The notes: generated from the sequence alone by a model not told the origin. A DNA stretch of 64,000 nt from Aporrectodea caliginosa (GCA_020284085.1 JACEVL010000019.1:3471497-3535496), one strand, 5' to 3'. Shown: positions 9,255 to 20,308, counted from the first letter of the stretch. A program made the numbers and translations.

Positions 9255-9540
9255 GGGGTGCGTGTATTTTCTTCCGTAATTTTAGGCGTCTGAGAGTCTG
9301 TTAGGGCAAGGTTAGGCGTCGTGAGGGTCGGTTAGAGTCGGGGTTAGGGTTAGTGTCGTCTTTAGAAAACACCGTAGGCCTACCTTCCGCGCAGCATGCC
9401 AAAAGATACCGTCCGATGCCCGTAAACTTACGCACCCCGATACTAAATGCTTGCCCCTAATCGACCCTCACGACGCCTAATCCTGACCCTAACCCCGACG
9501 CTCATGACACCAGTAAACTTATGGACCCCGATACTATATG
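9255..9540. repeat. Imperfect long inverted repeat with TTAGGG-like units
   Basis: Left-arm blocks (TTATCGGGGTGCG, CGTCGTGAGGGTCGGTTAG, GGGGTTAGGGTTAG) recur inverted on the right (CGCACCCCGATA, CTAATCGACCCTCACGACG, CTAACCCC). A second partial right-arm copy follows at 9510-9535. Confidence 0.75.
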
Positions 9541-9838
9541 TTTGCCTTGTCTATCTACACTTTTGACAGAGACTTGTTTCCACACCATATCTTCTGACAA
9601 ATAACGGCATTTTACCTATTGAAATGTCCTGCTATTGCAGTTAAGATGGTCAGAATGTAGAAACTGTCATAAAGCAATAACGATATATATTTTCTGTTTA
9701 ATTATATAGATGAAGCTACCCTGGAGAAGTGACTTATAAATGTAAGTTTAATTTTTCAACATATAAATATACAGTTTTTATTCTTATCTTTAGATCTTGA
9801 ACTGTGTTATAAGTTTTACTCTCAGAAATACAAAACAT

Positions 9839-9966
9839 CATAGATGGGCACGACTAGTTAAATTGCTAATTGATTATAATTAGAATTTCATGGGCTAATC
9901 AATTAGCATTAGAAAAATCTTGTACGCTAATTAATTAGAATCTAATCAGTTAGTTACCCACCTCTG
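9839..9966. mobile_element. Small hAT-like element
   Basis: 128 bp. The left end (CATAGATGGGCACGACTAG) and the right end read inward (CAGAGGTGGGTAACTAACTG) are imperfect inverted termini. The flanks CAAAACAT and CAGAACAT are an 8-bp target duplication with one mismatch, as expected for the hAT superfamily. It is non-autonomous, with no ORF. Confidence 0.75.
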
Positions 9967-10321
9967 CAGAACATGAAAAATATTCTCCGTGTCTGTATTC
10001 TGCATGATGGCTTGATGACACAAAATTTATATACTTCCATCATGTAAATTTGGCAAAATAATCTTCCATGAGGGTCGATTGTGTGTAGATAGTGCATATT
10101 ACATCTGATGTATGATGACGGGGAATGAAGACAAATTCTATCCTCATTGTGTTCTTTTCGATTCATTGAACCTTTATCCTTAACTCTGTGAACTTTATAA
10201 TCATCAGCAGATTTTGTTATATTTTATCGTCTAGTGCTAAAGCAAGTCTTGAAGTGCAGTGATCTTAGACTTCCCAGGACTCCATGGAATGGAACCCATA
10301 GATATGTAAGTTTTATATATA

Positions 10322-10588
10322 CAGTGTTGGGTATGAGTTAACTCAGATGAGTTTAAACTCACAAGTTAACTCGCTTGCTGTGATTTATGAGTTTGAGTTA
10401 ACTCACCTTAAAGAGTGTGAGTTATGAGCTTGATTTAACTCATATTTTCTGTGAGTTTGAGTTATAACTCAATTATTTTAAACTCAACTCACTCGGCACA
10501 TATTATGTTGAAACAAGCAGTTTTTTTTATATCGGAACAGGCTGTCAGACACCAACTTTGAAAAACTTCTTGTGCTTAAAGCTAATAC
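10322..10588 (+). mobile_element. Truncated copy of hAT-like CAGTGTTGGGTATGAG element
   Basis: It matches the left 270 bp of the complete element at 37286-37898 (CAGTGTTGGGTATGAGTTAA through AAAGCTAATAC), then diverges. The right terminus is missing. Confidence 0.85.
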
Positions 10589-11825
10589 TTCTCGATTTGA
10601 ATAACATATTCAACAATGTAACGTGACAATACTATGCAGTGTGCAGACTTCTTGTCAGTAGGCCTACTATAGATAATGCTGTTTTAAAACTTTTGTTGTC
10701 ATTTTCGATATTTGGATTGTTTCTATTATCTGTTTATTTAGAAAATATTCATAGTTTTGCTCAGGAAAGATTTACTGCTTTTGTATTTATTAGGAGCAGT
10801 GCTATAGTCCTTTTCTACAAATTATTCTTCTGGGTCATAACAAAATTAAGATATTCCTTGTGACCACATTTGACAAGATGAAATGTATGCAACTTGCATT
10901 TTGAAGAATGTATTGCTTTGAAGCATCTGATTTTTCCATTGCAAATAATGCCACTTCTAAAATTTTGAACTGCTAGGCTTTCAAACAAGAATGCTCCACT
11001 GGACTGCCACCTAGACAGGAGGAAATTTAAAGGACACGTCTTCTTTGCTGCAGAATGAAGCCTTTGCTTAGTGTTAAAAACTTAACAAAATGCCATTAAA
11101 CCTATAACAGAGATGTTGACATTGAAAATGTGTTTCCTTGAACTGCAGTAAATGTATATACCATCTAGGTCAGCAGTAAACTACTAATTATATCTTATGT
11201 TTGTGTTTTTTAAAGAATTATAAACATGTATTTAGGCTACATCAGCAGCGCACAGTTGCAGAAGTATAGTTTTGCACTCTTGGTGCTTAAGGGTGCTCAA
11301 GTAATTCTCTGGAAAAGTGACGCTGATCTCTTCTATTTACAATGTGACGATTGAATCAGAATCCAATTATCTATAATCATGTTATTTGACAAATCATATT
11401 TAAACAACTGTTGTATTTCTCTTTTGTAGATATTGAAATGGTGTATGCTTCCACATGCTCTTGTTCCTCCAGGACGCTGTTCTTGGAGTGGATATGATAT
11501 GCCGCTCGACTTTTGACTTGACACAATAGTTCAGGTCTGGCAGAAAGTGACACTAAACTGGATGAGACACTGGATCTGGTCAGCTGCCTCACGAAATGAC
11601 TTGAATATACCCTGCTTCTGATCCAGAATGCTCGTTGTTTCTCAGTGATGGCGCTATGGATCTGAAATGGTTTCCCCCCTCTGTTCATGACATTAATGCT
11701 GCTGTGACTATATGGTTTTCGCTAGACTCTTAAAGACGCAATTTTTCAGCTGTTTGATTGCCCACGTGTTGATCGCTTCTAAGTGGCACTTTATAAATGT
11801 CTTATTACATTACATAAACATTTCT
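10589..11825. other. AT-rich interior of the large element, no gene recognised
   Basis: Short open frames (10639-10863 plus; 11377-11688 minus) show no domain. LQVICLKFQV-like or retroelement 3'-end signals such as CTATGGATCTGAAATGG (11651-11667) may indicate an old LINE end. Confidence 0.4.
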
Positions 11826-12592
11826 TAAATGGCATTCCATGTCAAACTAACACAATCATCATGCAACACCATCTCCAGTTTTATTAAACATTTGGCATGG
11901 TGATTATATGAAAAACTTCCAAAACCAAAATTTTATAGTTTTTTGGGTCGACCTGTGTCCAATGAACATTGACCAAACCTGGCCATTTTCCACTGACCGG
12001 CTGATGTTCAAACTGTTGTATCCTGGCTTCTATTGCTCCTAGTTTGTACTCTCAGAATTTTAGCTGTGTATTGCAGGCTGTCTGTTCTGTTAGTAGTTAA
12101 GATTTATGTCTTCTGTCATTTGCGTTCTTGTGAATTGTTTCAATTGCATAACTGTAAATTGTACCGGTTGCGATGTGTCAAACGGATTGTTTCAATAAAG
12201 GAAGAATTATTATTATATTATTATTATCCAATTTTCTCACGCAAAATTTCAGAGTGGCCACGACTAGCTTTAAAAAATCACTGTAAACAACTATGAGAGT
12301 GCCCACTCTGACATTTTCACCCATTGTTATGAAGAATGAGTGCAAACTGACCTAGGTTAGTGTAACAAGGTTACAGTTGTTCAGCCAGTTAGAGGAAATT
12401 GGCCCAGTTTGGTCAATGTTCATTAACCATGTCTTGGACACTGGTCAACCAAAAATCTAAAATTCTGGTTTTTAAAGTTTTACATATTGTGTTTTATCAC
12501 CATACCAAATTTAAAACAAAATGAATATGATGACATCCAAGTCTTACCTAAAGTGTGTTGATTTGACATGGAATGACCCAAAAGCTAGAACC
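11826..12592. mobile_element. Long inverted-repeat element interrupted by a retrocopy
   Basis: The left arm (11826-12010) and right arm (about 12395-12592) are inverted: GGCATTCCATGTCAAACTAA against GGTCATTCCATGTCAAATCA. They continue in parallel for about 190 bp (GGCATGGTGAT / GGTATGGTGAT, TGAACATTGACCAAAC). The 380-bp centre ends in AATAAAGGAAGAATTATTAT and looks like an inserted retroelement tail. Confidence 0.75.
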
Positions 12593-13089
12593 ACAAAGTA
12601 TGCATGTGCACAATTATTTGTGAAAATAAGTTTAAGGGAATGTTTTGCTATGATGGTTTTTCTAAAATTCTGCATTTTATTCAATTTTACCTTACAATGA
12701 CGGTGTAATATTTTATAACGAATTAAAAAGTTTGTTCTCTAAGAATGTGTTCTGTATGCAGTAATTATTATGCAATTTATGTGCAATAATCATGGATTAT
12801 GGAATGATCAGTAGTCAGCATAGCATAGCAGGTATCATGTGGAAGGTCAAGCCATTGAAATTAAGCTGATGAAGTTGTATTTCATCGTGCAATTGAATGT
12901 TTCTTATTTATTGAGGTAAAAAAAATTAAAGTTTGTAATATGACAAGTTCTGCTTTTGGTTCCTGCCTGTGTGTGGGTCCATCTTCACGTCTGTTGGTCT
13001 TTGTGTCTATCTGTCTTTGTGTCTGTTTGTCTTTATGTTTTTGTTTGATTAAGACTTATTCCAATCTAAGTATCGACTGGCTGTAATTT

Positions 13090-13235
13090 AGCGGGATCCA
13101 TGATCCCTTCTGGACCCCATGTAACCAGTAGGCCTACATATCAAATCATTGCCTTATTGTTTCATTGTTGTTATCTTCTTATTATTGGTTACATAACTAA
13201 ATGACTGATTGAAATTACTGATTGATTAAATTAGA
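13090..13235 (+). mobile_element. Retroelement 3' end, copy 1 (TAGCGGGATCC type)
   Basis: TAGCGGGATCCATGATCCCT, then TTGCCTTATTGTTTCATTG, then GGTTACATAACTAAATGACT with ATTG-type tail repeats. It is paralogous to 13478-13600. Confidence 0.7.
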
Positions 13236-13477
13236 TGATTTTTGTCTGTAATGCTATTTTAGCTAAGACTGTGGTAAATTAGATGATTTTGTCTGTAAAG
13301 TTATGCTATTTTAGTTAAGATTTTATATTCTTTTGTAAATGTGATTTTTGATGGATCCGTCTTATTTTATTGGTTTTATTTGCTGTTTGTTTTTGGAGCA
13401 CAAGGCGTACTCCATTATAAGTATCATTGACTGTCTTTCTTTCCCTATCTGTATTTTTTACGTGTTTAGGTGTCCCT

Positions 13478-13600
13478 ATTTAGCGGGATCCATGATCCCT
13501 TCTGGGCCTCCTTGTAGCCAGTACATTTCAAACCGTTGCCTTACTGTTTCATTGTTCATTTTTCTCTTCTGATGGTTACAGAAATAAATGATTGATTGAT
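13478..13600 (+). mobile_element. Retroelement 3' end, copy 2, with (ATTG)n tail
   Basis: The same TAGCGGGATCCATGATCCCT start, then TTGCCTTACTGTTTCATTG, GGTTACAGAAATAAATGATT and a GATT tail. The AATAAA and tetranucleotide tail suggest target-primed integration. A related tail is at 41352-41620. Confidence 0.75.
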
Positions 13601-14344
13601 TGTGTGTCTTTGTGTCTGTTAGTATTTGTGTCTGTCTGTATCCCTGTTTGTCTTTGTGTCTCTGTTAGTCGTTGTGTCTCTGTTAGTCGTTGTGTCTCTA
13701 TCTTTGTGTTTCTATGTTAGTCTTAGTGTTGGTCTGTGTCTGTCTTTGTGTGTCTCTGTGTCCCTATCTGTCTTTGTGTCTAACTTTGTCTTTGTTAGTT
13801 TTGTGTCTCTCGGTGTCCCTGTCTGTCTCTATGTTAGTCTTTCTGTCTGTCTATCTTTGTGTCGCTCTATGTCTCTGTCTGTGTGTTTTGCTATGAGTGT
13901 TTACAAATTCTGCATTTTAGTCAATTTTACCTACCACTGACAGTATAATATTTTATAATGAATTTTCAAAATGCTTGTTATCTAATAATGTGTTCTGTAT
14001 GCAATAATTATTATGGACTTAATGTGAAGTAATCATTGTGGATTCTGGAATGATCAATAGTCAGCAATAGCTTCAAATACATTTGTTACCTATAGGAAAT
14101 ACAGTTTTATGCCTCTATCTTTAATTTTTTAATAATACTCAAACCAATTCTTGTTTTCATTGACGACTTGAGATTTAAGTAAATTGTGAATAAGCAGTAT
14201 ACTTGCACTTAGCAATGATGTTTCTTGTTTACTGAAGTAAAAATTTGTAATATGACTAATTAAGTTCTACTTTTGGTTCCTTGTACAATTTATGGTTTCA
14301 TATGCAAATTCATTAACCAATTTATGATATTTAAACACATTGAA
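13601..14344. other. GTCT-rich low complexity and AT-rich filler
   Basis: 13603-13895 is imperfect TGTCT/TTTGTGTC repeat; its CLCVSLSV frames are not genes. 13900-14060 repeats sequence seen at 12655-12810 (TTCTGCATTTTA, ATTTTACCTTAC, GTTCTGTATGCA), so this is an internal duplication of about 150 bp. Confidence 0.65.
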
Positions 14345-14479
14345 AAGTTCTGGTCATGTTTACCAGAGTGATTCAGGTAACCTTTACCTGAAACATTCAG
14401 GTGAAACTGGTCAGATAACAATGGGGGACTTTTCCTGAAGTTCAGGCATTTCACCTGAACATTCGACTGTCTCATTTTG

Positions 14480-14656
14480 GCCTGAACCTAGTTCAGGCAT
14501 TTCACCTGAACCTCTCCACCTGAACTAGTTCAGGCATTTCACCTGAACCTCTACCTGAACTAGTTCAGGCATTTCACCTGAACCTCTACCTGAACTAGTT
14601 CAGGCATTTCACCTGAACCTCTACCTGAACTAGTTCAGGCATTTCACCTGAACCTC
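14480..14656. repeat. 35-bp palindromic tandem repeat in element terminus
   Basis: Four to five near-identical units contain CTGAACTAGTTCAG (a 14-nt perfect palindrome) and CATTTCACCTGAACCT. They are subterminal repeats of the 8535-14797 element. Confidence 0.95.
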
Positions 14657-14832
14657 CTACCGGAAAGATCAGGTAAGAATCCTGAAGTTCAGGTATTTCA
14701 CCTGAACGTTCGACTGTCCCAATTTGGCCTGAACCAGTTCAGGTGGAATACCTGAAATTTCAGGCATATCACCTGAACTTTTCTAAGAGTGGATGTAACC
14801 GGCCCTGGCAGCCATAAACAATTGTTAAACAA

Positions 14833-14859
14833 TGGAAACACACACACACACACGCCCGC

Positions 14860-14915
<56 letters not shown>
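14833..14915. repeat. (AC)n microsatellite
   Basis: Nearly pure CA dinucleotide run just upstream of a SINE. Confidence 0.95.
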
Positions 14916-14918
<3 letters not shown>

Positions 14919-14928
14919 AAAAAAAAGG

Positions 14929-15100
14929 ATCCTGAGTGGCCGAGTGGGTTGGTGCCCGCTCGCCGCACCGACGCCCCGGGTTCGCTTCCCGGTCGGGTCG
15001 GATTATCAGAGATTAATTTCTCGGATCTTTACTGCGGGTGGCTCGGTCGCATTATAAACGTGGAGTAATATACAACACACAATACAACACATCACAATAC
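14929..15100 (+). mobile_element. tRNA-derived SINE 1
   Basis: The tRNA-like head has box A (GTGGCCGAGTGGGTTGG, Ser/Leu-like) and box B (GGGTTCGCTTCCC) with about tRNA spacing. The body GGATCTTTACTGCGGGTGGC leads to CATTATAAAC and a CAACACAATA-type tail. It is not a functional tRNA: no acceptor stem closure is seen, and a SINE body follows. Confidence 0.8.
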
Positions 15101-15103
15101 AAC

Positions 15104-15339
15104 TGGAGCGCGGTGGTGTAGGGGTATGTTCGGTGCCTTGCAGCTGGAGGGTTGCGGGTTCGATCCACCTCAAAGTCGCCGCGTAGGGACCCTGGGCAAG
15201 TCCTTCACTCGCAATTGCTCATGCGCTTCGGCGTGAAACTCCGACTCAGCGTTCGCGCAGTAGTCGGGAGCGCCTCTGAATGGGAAATCTGGTTGGGGCG
15301 CTATAACAAGTGTTCAAATACAATACAATACAATACAAC

Positions 15340-15343
<4 letters not shown>
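15104..15343 (+). mobile_element. tRNA-derived SINE 2 with L2-like 3' tail
   Basis: Box A is GGTGGTGTAGGGGTATG and box B GGGTTCGATCC, about 35 bp apart. The 3' part, GTCGGGAGCGCCTCTGAATG then GGGGCGCTATAA and (CAATA)n, matches the 3' end of the L2-like LINE copies (GTCGGGAGCGCTTCTGAGTA at 48260; GGGAGCGCTTCTGAATAG at 34555). This is the classical arrangement of a SINE that borrows its partner LINE's tail. Confidence 0.85.
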
Positions 15344-15371
<28 letters not shown>

Positions 15372-15429
15372 CATATATATATATATATACGTAATAATCA
15401 CCATCATCATCATTATTAGTACCTGACGC

Positions 15430-15670
15430 TAGAAATTTGGCGGCGATTGGTACGAATGAATGATCTCGATTGTCCTCGGTCATTTGTCAAATCCATTGCT
15501 CCCCTTAGTGTCAGTCCAAGTGATGTTATGTCCTCATTTATATTGTCTATCCAGTGTAGTCTTTGCCTGCCTTTGTTTCTTTTCCCTTGGAATCTTCCAT
15601 ATAGTGCACTGTGTCGGATTCTGTCAACTGGTATTTTCTCTATATGTCCAAACCTTCGGAGTTTAGACGA
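15430..15670 (-). pseudogene. LINE ORF2 C-terminal fragment
   Basis: The minus frame reads LRRFGHIEKIPVDRIRHS, YGRFQGKRNKGRQRLHW, NINEDITSLGLTLRGAM, DLTNDRGQSRSFIRTNRR. The LRRFGHI...GRQRLHW...L...DR pattern is the usual C-terminal tail of RTE/CR1-like reverse transcriptases. The rest of the element is absent. Sister remnants are at 8178, 31735 and 33735. Confidence 0.8.
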
Positions 15671-16554
15671 GCCCGAAATTCTTAAATTACGCCAAGGCTT
15701 ATTATCTTGGTAATCGTTCGCTAATGGCGCCTTGCACTACTTATCTCTGCCTCGCCGCCTGGCGACTATTCCACCATTCAGCCGATAATTCCTGGCATTG
15801 GCCACCTGGCGATTGACAGAGACACTGCACTTGATGGACTACGCGGACTCCAATCTAATCTGTTGTTTATGTAAGCGTAGATAGCGAGGGTCAAACTATG
15901 ACGCCAGCCATGGAAAATCCATTGAATATCATTCCTAAAATATGCCTTGTCTTATTTGACGAACTGCAGAGTAGGCCGATTGATTAGCAAGTAGGTAAGT
16001 AAGGAGCTATCTGCTTTTCTGGATTTCTCCATAATGCCCTGAGTCTATTCGAGATTGAAAAGTGTTTTTATTCTGCTAAAGAAATCCAGGACACTGCGTT
16101 TTCTGCTGATGATATTTACTACGCGTTTCAGTATAAAAGAAAAACAGCAGTTCCTTGCACACCTCATTTAATATGGTCAATCGCCAATGCGTATGTTTTT
16201 TACAACGTAGCTTTGACATACACCATTTAACACCCAAGCCATTCTATACGCACTTTAAATATCCAGTAATAAACACTAAATATTATACATTTTCGTCGAA
16301 TCAAAACTATTCTACGTCTAGTACTGTAATTGAATTTTCAATTAAAGTAATAACGACATCAACGGCTGTGGCAGTCATAAGACGCCGCTAAACACAGAAT
16401 ACTACTAAAATTTCACGATGAGATTAGACACCGTTATATCGCAATAATCGATGCTATATATAGGAAATTTGTTCAATCACTATAGCTACGTCACACCAGA
16501 ATGGTTACGAATGAGAAAGAATATTTCCACAGGTCTAGATGTTGTGAGCAATCT
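15671..16554. other. No gene seen
   Basis: Unassigned sequence, with one bipartite-type CTATATATAGG string at 16452-16462. The plus ORF 16155-16391 has no recognisable domain. Confidence 0.35.
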
Positions 16555-16830
16555 AGACGCGTTCATTCTTGCTGATGATAGCGCTATTTATTTTGACGTG
16601 GAACTATCAAAATATTAGAAAATAAAATTCAATCATCAACCAATCTTATACAAAATTGGTGTAAAGAGAATGGTTTTAAATATCTATGAGTAAAACGACC
16701 TGAGTCCTCTTTCCAAAAGAAATAATCTATTAAGGATTTCTATAAAGATTGATCAAAAACAAATTAGGATGGAAAATAAGGTAAAATTCTTGGGAGTAAT
16801 ATGACAACAAAGTTCGTTGCCGTCGAAAGA
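16555..16830 (+). pseudogene. Jockey/I-like LINE reverse transcriptase fragment
   Basis: The read is FILADDSAIYFDVELSKY, then after a frame shift LENKIQSSTNLIQNWCKEN and GFK, then a degraded SKTT.VLF, and KVKFLGVI. The ADD box, QNWC.ENGFK and KFLG are the C-terminal RT/thumb signature of Jockey- or I-type LINEs. It has several stops and frameshifts and is dead. Confidence 0.8.
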
Positions 16831-16985
16831 AATTATTTTAACATAATATTGCAGCTCTTTTTAAATATTTATTGACCCTAACTTTTATATACTCTCAAAT
16901 AACTTTGTCCTTTTTTCTATATGCAATATGTGCACCTATTTATTATTTATACATAATATAGATACACGCATATAAATTTGTTAAT

Positions 16986-17031
<46 letters not shown>

Positions 17032-17584
17032 TGTATATGTATAGTACAATAACATAATAAATCCTACCAGATATACAATACTCTATTTTATGTATGTTCG
17101 TATATATAAGACTTTATGATTGAAAAATATATATATTTTATATATATTTAATATATATATTTGCGCATCTAGACAGATGTTCTTAATTGTCATCAATATT
17201 GTCCATATTCGCAAATTCACATATATATATATAAATATATATTATAATATTAAAGTTTGAGTGTGCGTTTGCGTGTGTGTGCTCGCGCGCGTGTACGTGT
17301 ATGGGTATGTGCGTATTTGTGCATGTGTGAATTCGTAAGCTTTTACGTATCTGTTTCGTTGGATATCATAATCTACATGCACAATCATTATTTGTTTTAA
17401 TTATAAAGATTATTATTTGGCTATTGTCCGTTCTACAATTGTCGAAGTATGATTATACCTGCTGAACAATATGCATAAAATTCAGAGAATATACGGTCAT
17501 GCATATGCATAGGGTACAATTTGAATATTCAATTTAGGATTTCTAAATTCAGGTAAAGCGGTCAACAGTTTGTTGTTTGCATTA
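16831..17584. repeat. AT-rich filler with (TA)n tracts
   Basis: TA tracts occur at 16990-17030, 17105-17165 and 17220-17250, with a short GT/GC-rich patch at 17265-17330. No gene. Confidence 0.8.
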
Positions 17585-17690
17585 ATTCCACCAATGACCA
17601 AAACTCAGATGGCGCTAGTCTGAAGCCTGGAAGAGGAGGAGGGCGACGCTAGTCATCTGCGTTACCAAATAGTATCGTTAAACAGAAAAA
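17585..17690 (-). mobile_element. Family-A element
   Basis: CAGATGGCGCTAGTCTGAAG, GGAGGGCGACGCTAGTCATC and TATCGTTAAACAGAA keep the family order. Confidence 0.75.
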
Positions 17691-17995
17691 CTAACCAACC
17701 AATCACTGAACAATTCCCCGATTAACATTAATTAGCCACTGCTCTTGTTAGACACCTTTAAAAAAAGCTTTAACCAAACTTATATTAACGCATGGTCCGC
17801 AATTGCATCAATCAGAAGTATTTTTTCGCAAGGTTAAGTTCAACATCAGCGGTTAGATGTCGCTAAACAATAAATATTTGATGGCTCTTATTAAACACCC
17901 TTAAAAAGCTTTCTTCTGATATTACATAAAAAAATCCTCTCGATCGCCATATTGAATCTGACAAAAACAAATTTGGCGACTTCGTATACAGATAA
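17691..17995. repeat. Bipartite-motif and CGTTAAAC fragments
   Basis: TTAGACACCTTTAAAAAAAG (17749) and AAACACCCTTAAAAAGC (17893) flank GATGTCGCTAAACAATAAA (17856). Confidence 0.6.
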
Positions 17996-18725
17996 TAAAA
18001 TACAGCCCGTAAAAACAAAGTTTTTTACTATATCCATCTAGCATCCTATAACGTGTACTCTGAAAATAATCCGCGTTCATTTTACGACATAGCGTGCGTT
18101 TAATGAGGCAGCGCGCCCGACACGGCCACACGCTGGCCAATACGCTGCGTATCGGAAAAGGGATTCCCCGACGAAATTTGAGTCCCCGGATTCTATAATA
18201 CTTTTTTGGGGAGCTGAAATTTTTTTAAATGAAGTGTCTGCGAGGGCCAGTCTATCTGCCAAGTTTCATGACGATTGAATGATTGTAAGTGATCGAATTA
18301 GTCGTCGCAAGATTTGACTTTTAGCCTGTGGCTCAAACAAGATTTTAAAAGTTAAACATTTAAATTATAAATACTCTCGTATAACGAAGTTTTATACTAT
18401 ATCCATCTAGTATCCTATAATCGTTTTATGAAGCAGTACCTCTAAAATATCCGCGTTCATTTTACGACATAGCGTGCGTTTTAAAGCAGCGCGCCCGTTT
18501 TTGTTTCGGCCAATACAAATCGCCAATGACAACGCTGCGTATCGGAATAAGATTCCCCCATTAAAAATTTTTCCCCGATTCTATTATTTTTGGGGGAGCT
18601 GAAATTTTTATAGAATGAAGTGTCTGGGCGAGTCTATCTGCCAAGTTTCAGGACGATTGAATGATTGTAAGTGATCGAATTAGTCGTTCAAGATTTGACT
18701 TTTTGCCTGTGGCTTATTTCCGTAA
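17996..18725. repeat. 380-bp tandem duplication
   Basis: Two diverged copies (17996-18345 and 18378-18725) share CGCGTTCATTTTACGACATA, GCGTATCGGAA, GGGGAGCTGAAATTTTT, GAGTCTATCTGCCAAGTTTC and GTAAGTGATCGAATTAGTCG in register. No ORF is conserved between them. The identity is unknown, possibly a DNA-transposon remnant. Confidence 0.9.
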
Positions 18726-19024
18726 GTTAAACTTGGATAATAAGTTCAATGTCATCGATCTTAACTACCATAAGAAGTCGTTAAACAATAACGGCGACAA
18801 TGCTGTTATTAGAAACCCTTAAAAGGTTTACATTGAAATTATATATCCCCTCTAAAACGAAAAAGATCTTGAACTGATTTGACTCCATTGTGAGGTTAAA
18901 ATAATCTCAGTCAACGATCTTAACTACCATAAGATGTCGCTTATTAATCGATAATCTACATGCTCTAATAAGACACCTTTAAAAACTTTTCGACAGAATT
19001 ATTTTTACTCCACACATTTGCTTA
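18726..19024. repeat. CGTTAAAC-family fragments
   Basis: AAGAAGTCGTTAAACAATAA (18773) and a second related copy near 18933 (AAGATGTCGCTTATTAATC) are each followed by a GACACCTTTAAAA- or AACCCTTAAAAG-type block. Confidence 0.6.
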
Positions 19025-19049
19025 TGTCTTATTGTCATTGTTATTTTTG

Positions 19050-19086
<37 letters not shown>

Positions 19087-19286
19087 CTGTCGCTCTCTTT
19101 ATCGTTATTGTAGCATCTGATCCTTTACGGATGCTTGACAGATTATTATTATTTTATTTTTTTTTTTTTTTTTTATTATTACTAGCTGATGTAATTTGTC
19201 TGGAGATGACCCTACTCGTCGTTGTCCTGGTTGGCGAAAGTGCCTCGGAACGCATAGCGTTGTATCGTTAATCTACAATTATATTA

Positions 19287-19368
<82 letters not shown>

Positions 19369-19440
19369 TATTATTATTATTTTGCCCCGTGGTACTTCGT
19401 TCCCCAGGGACATAGAGATTATTATTATTGTGGAATAAAT
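19025..19440. repeat. (ATT)n microsatellites flanking a retro-tail
   Basis: ATT tracts occur at 19052-19086 and 19284-19381. Between them, GGTTGGCGAAAGTGCCTCGG to GCGTTGTATCG (19230-19268) resembles the L2-like tail (GGGAGCGC..CTGA). The tracts give poly-L/poly-I/poly-N ORFs only. Confidence 0.85.
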
Positions 19441-19730
19441 GTCTGGTGGGTCAGGCCTCGTCTTAGGGTTTGAGGCAAAAGCACCTTTGAAAGCGACCAG
19501 GTTATAGCGTTGAATACTGATAGAGAGACACTGAAAAGGAAGATTGGCTGTCGTCTGCAACCACTAATAGATTAAATGAGTCTGCCAATATCATTGATGA
19601 AGACTGAGGCTGAAGGGTTAAAGCAGGCGCAAAGACTCCATGGCCACAGGTTGAAAGATGTACGAAGCCATATATATATTTCTCGGCCGCCTGCACTGAC
19701 CAAAACCGACCAAAAAGTATTAATTATTCT
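19441..19730. other. Unassigned, possible retroelement segment
   Basis: A relatively GC-rich stretch (GGCAAAAGCACCTTTGAAAG, then GACTCCATGGCCACAGG) with no intact frame and no match recognised. Confidence 0.35.
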
Positions 19731-19824
19731 ATGATTAATTAATTAATTAATTAATATTAGATTTATATAAATATATTTGTATATATATGCGCATAACAGT
19801 TTTGCAATTTCTACTTGATTATGC

Positions 19825-19883
<59 letters not shown>

Positions 19884-20308
19884 TTTGCATTCTATGACAA
19901 TCCCTTAATTCAATTATAAATTTAATAATATATATGCTAGGTGAATATATTTATATACGCGTATATTTGTGCATACTTATTTCGTAGAGTTATATTGATT
20001 TATAAACAGTTCAAGTAGACATAAAACCTTTGACCATCAGTAGGTCTTGTAATCAGAAACGTATAACCCTGAAACTGTAAAAGGTTTTCGATCAGCCTTT
20101 TAACACGAGCAGCAGAAAATGTCTGATTTATGCTAATTTTTCATTTTGATGATGAATCAATAAATCCCTTGATAGCATATATAAACACTTATATATATAT
20201 ATAATTATAAATCTAAGTGATTAATTAATATACATAGACAAAAAGATAGCATGCACTCTTTCAGTACGTTATATCAAATATATGCATGTCAATAACTGTA
20301 TCTGCGTA

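Larger units (their letters stand above)
8535..14797. mobile_element. Large candidate DNA transposon with palindrome-rich termini
   Basis: The ends are inverted and match at 18 of 20 positions: CACACTTAGAAAGGTTCAGG at 8535 against CACTCTTAGAAAAGTTCAGG read inward from 14797. Both termini (8535-8720 and 14345-14797) are filled with palindromic TTCAGGT/ACCTGAA subterminal repeats found nowhere else in the window. The interior is AT-rich with no intact transposase ORF. It holds nested insertions (hAT types at 9839 and 10322, an inverted-repeat element at 11826, and retroelement ends at 13090 and 13478). No matching target duplication is visible (flanks AAGATCGA and GATGTAAC). The ends may therefore belong to two related elements rather than one. 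Confidence 0.6.

Noticed and set aside
10639..11688. 74- and 103-residue frames inside the large element as transposase pieces
   Set aside because: No catalytic or zinc-finger pattern; the AT-rich composition explains them.
13603..13940. 104-residue plus frame (CLSVSLFVFVSLL)
   Set aside because: GTCT-rich low complexity.
14480..14656. CRISPR-like array (regular repeats)
   Set aside because: Units are contiguous with no variable spacers, and the context is a eukaryotic transposon terminus.
14929..15175. tRNA genes
   Set aside because: A and B boxes are present, but the acceptor stem is not closed and SINE bodies with microsatellite tails follow.
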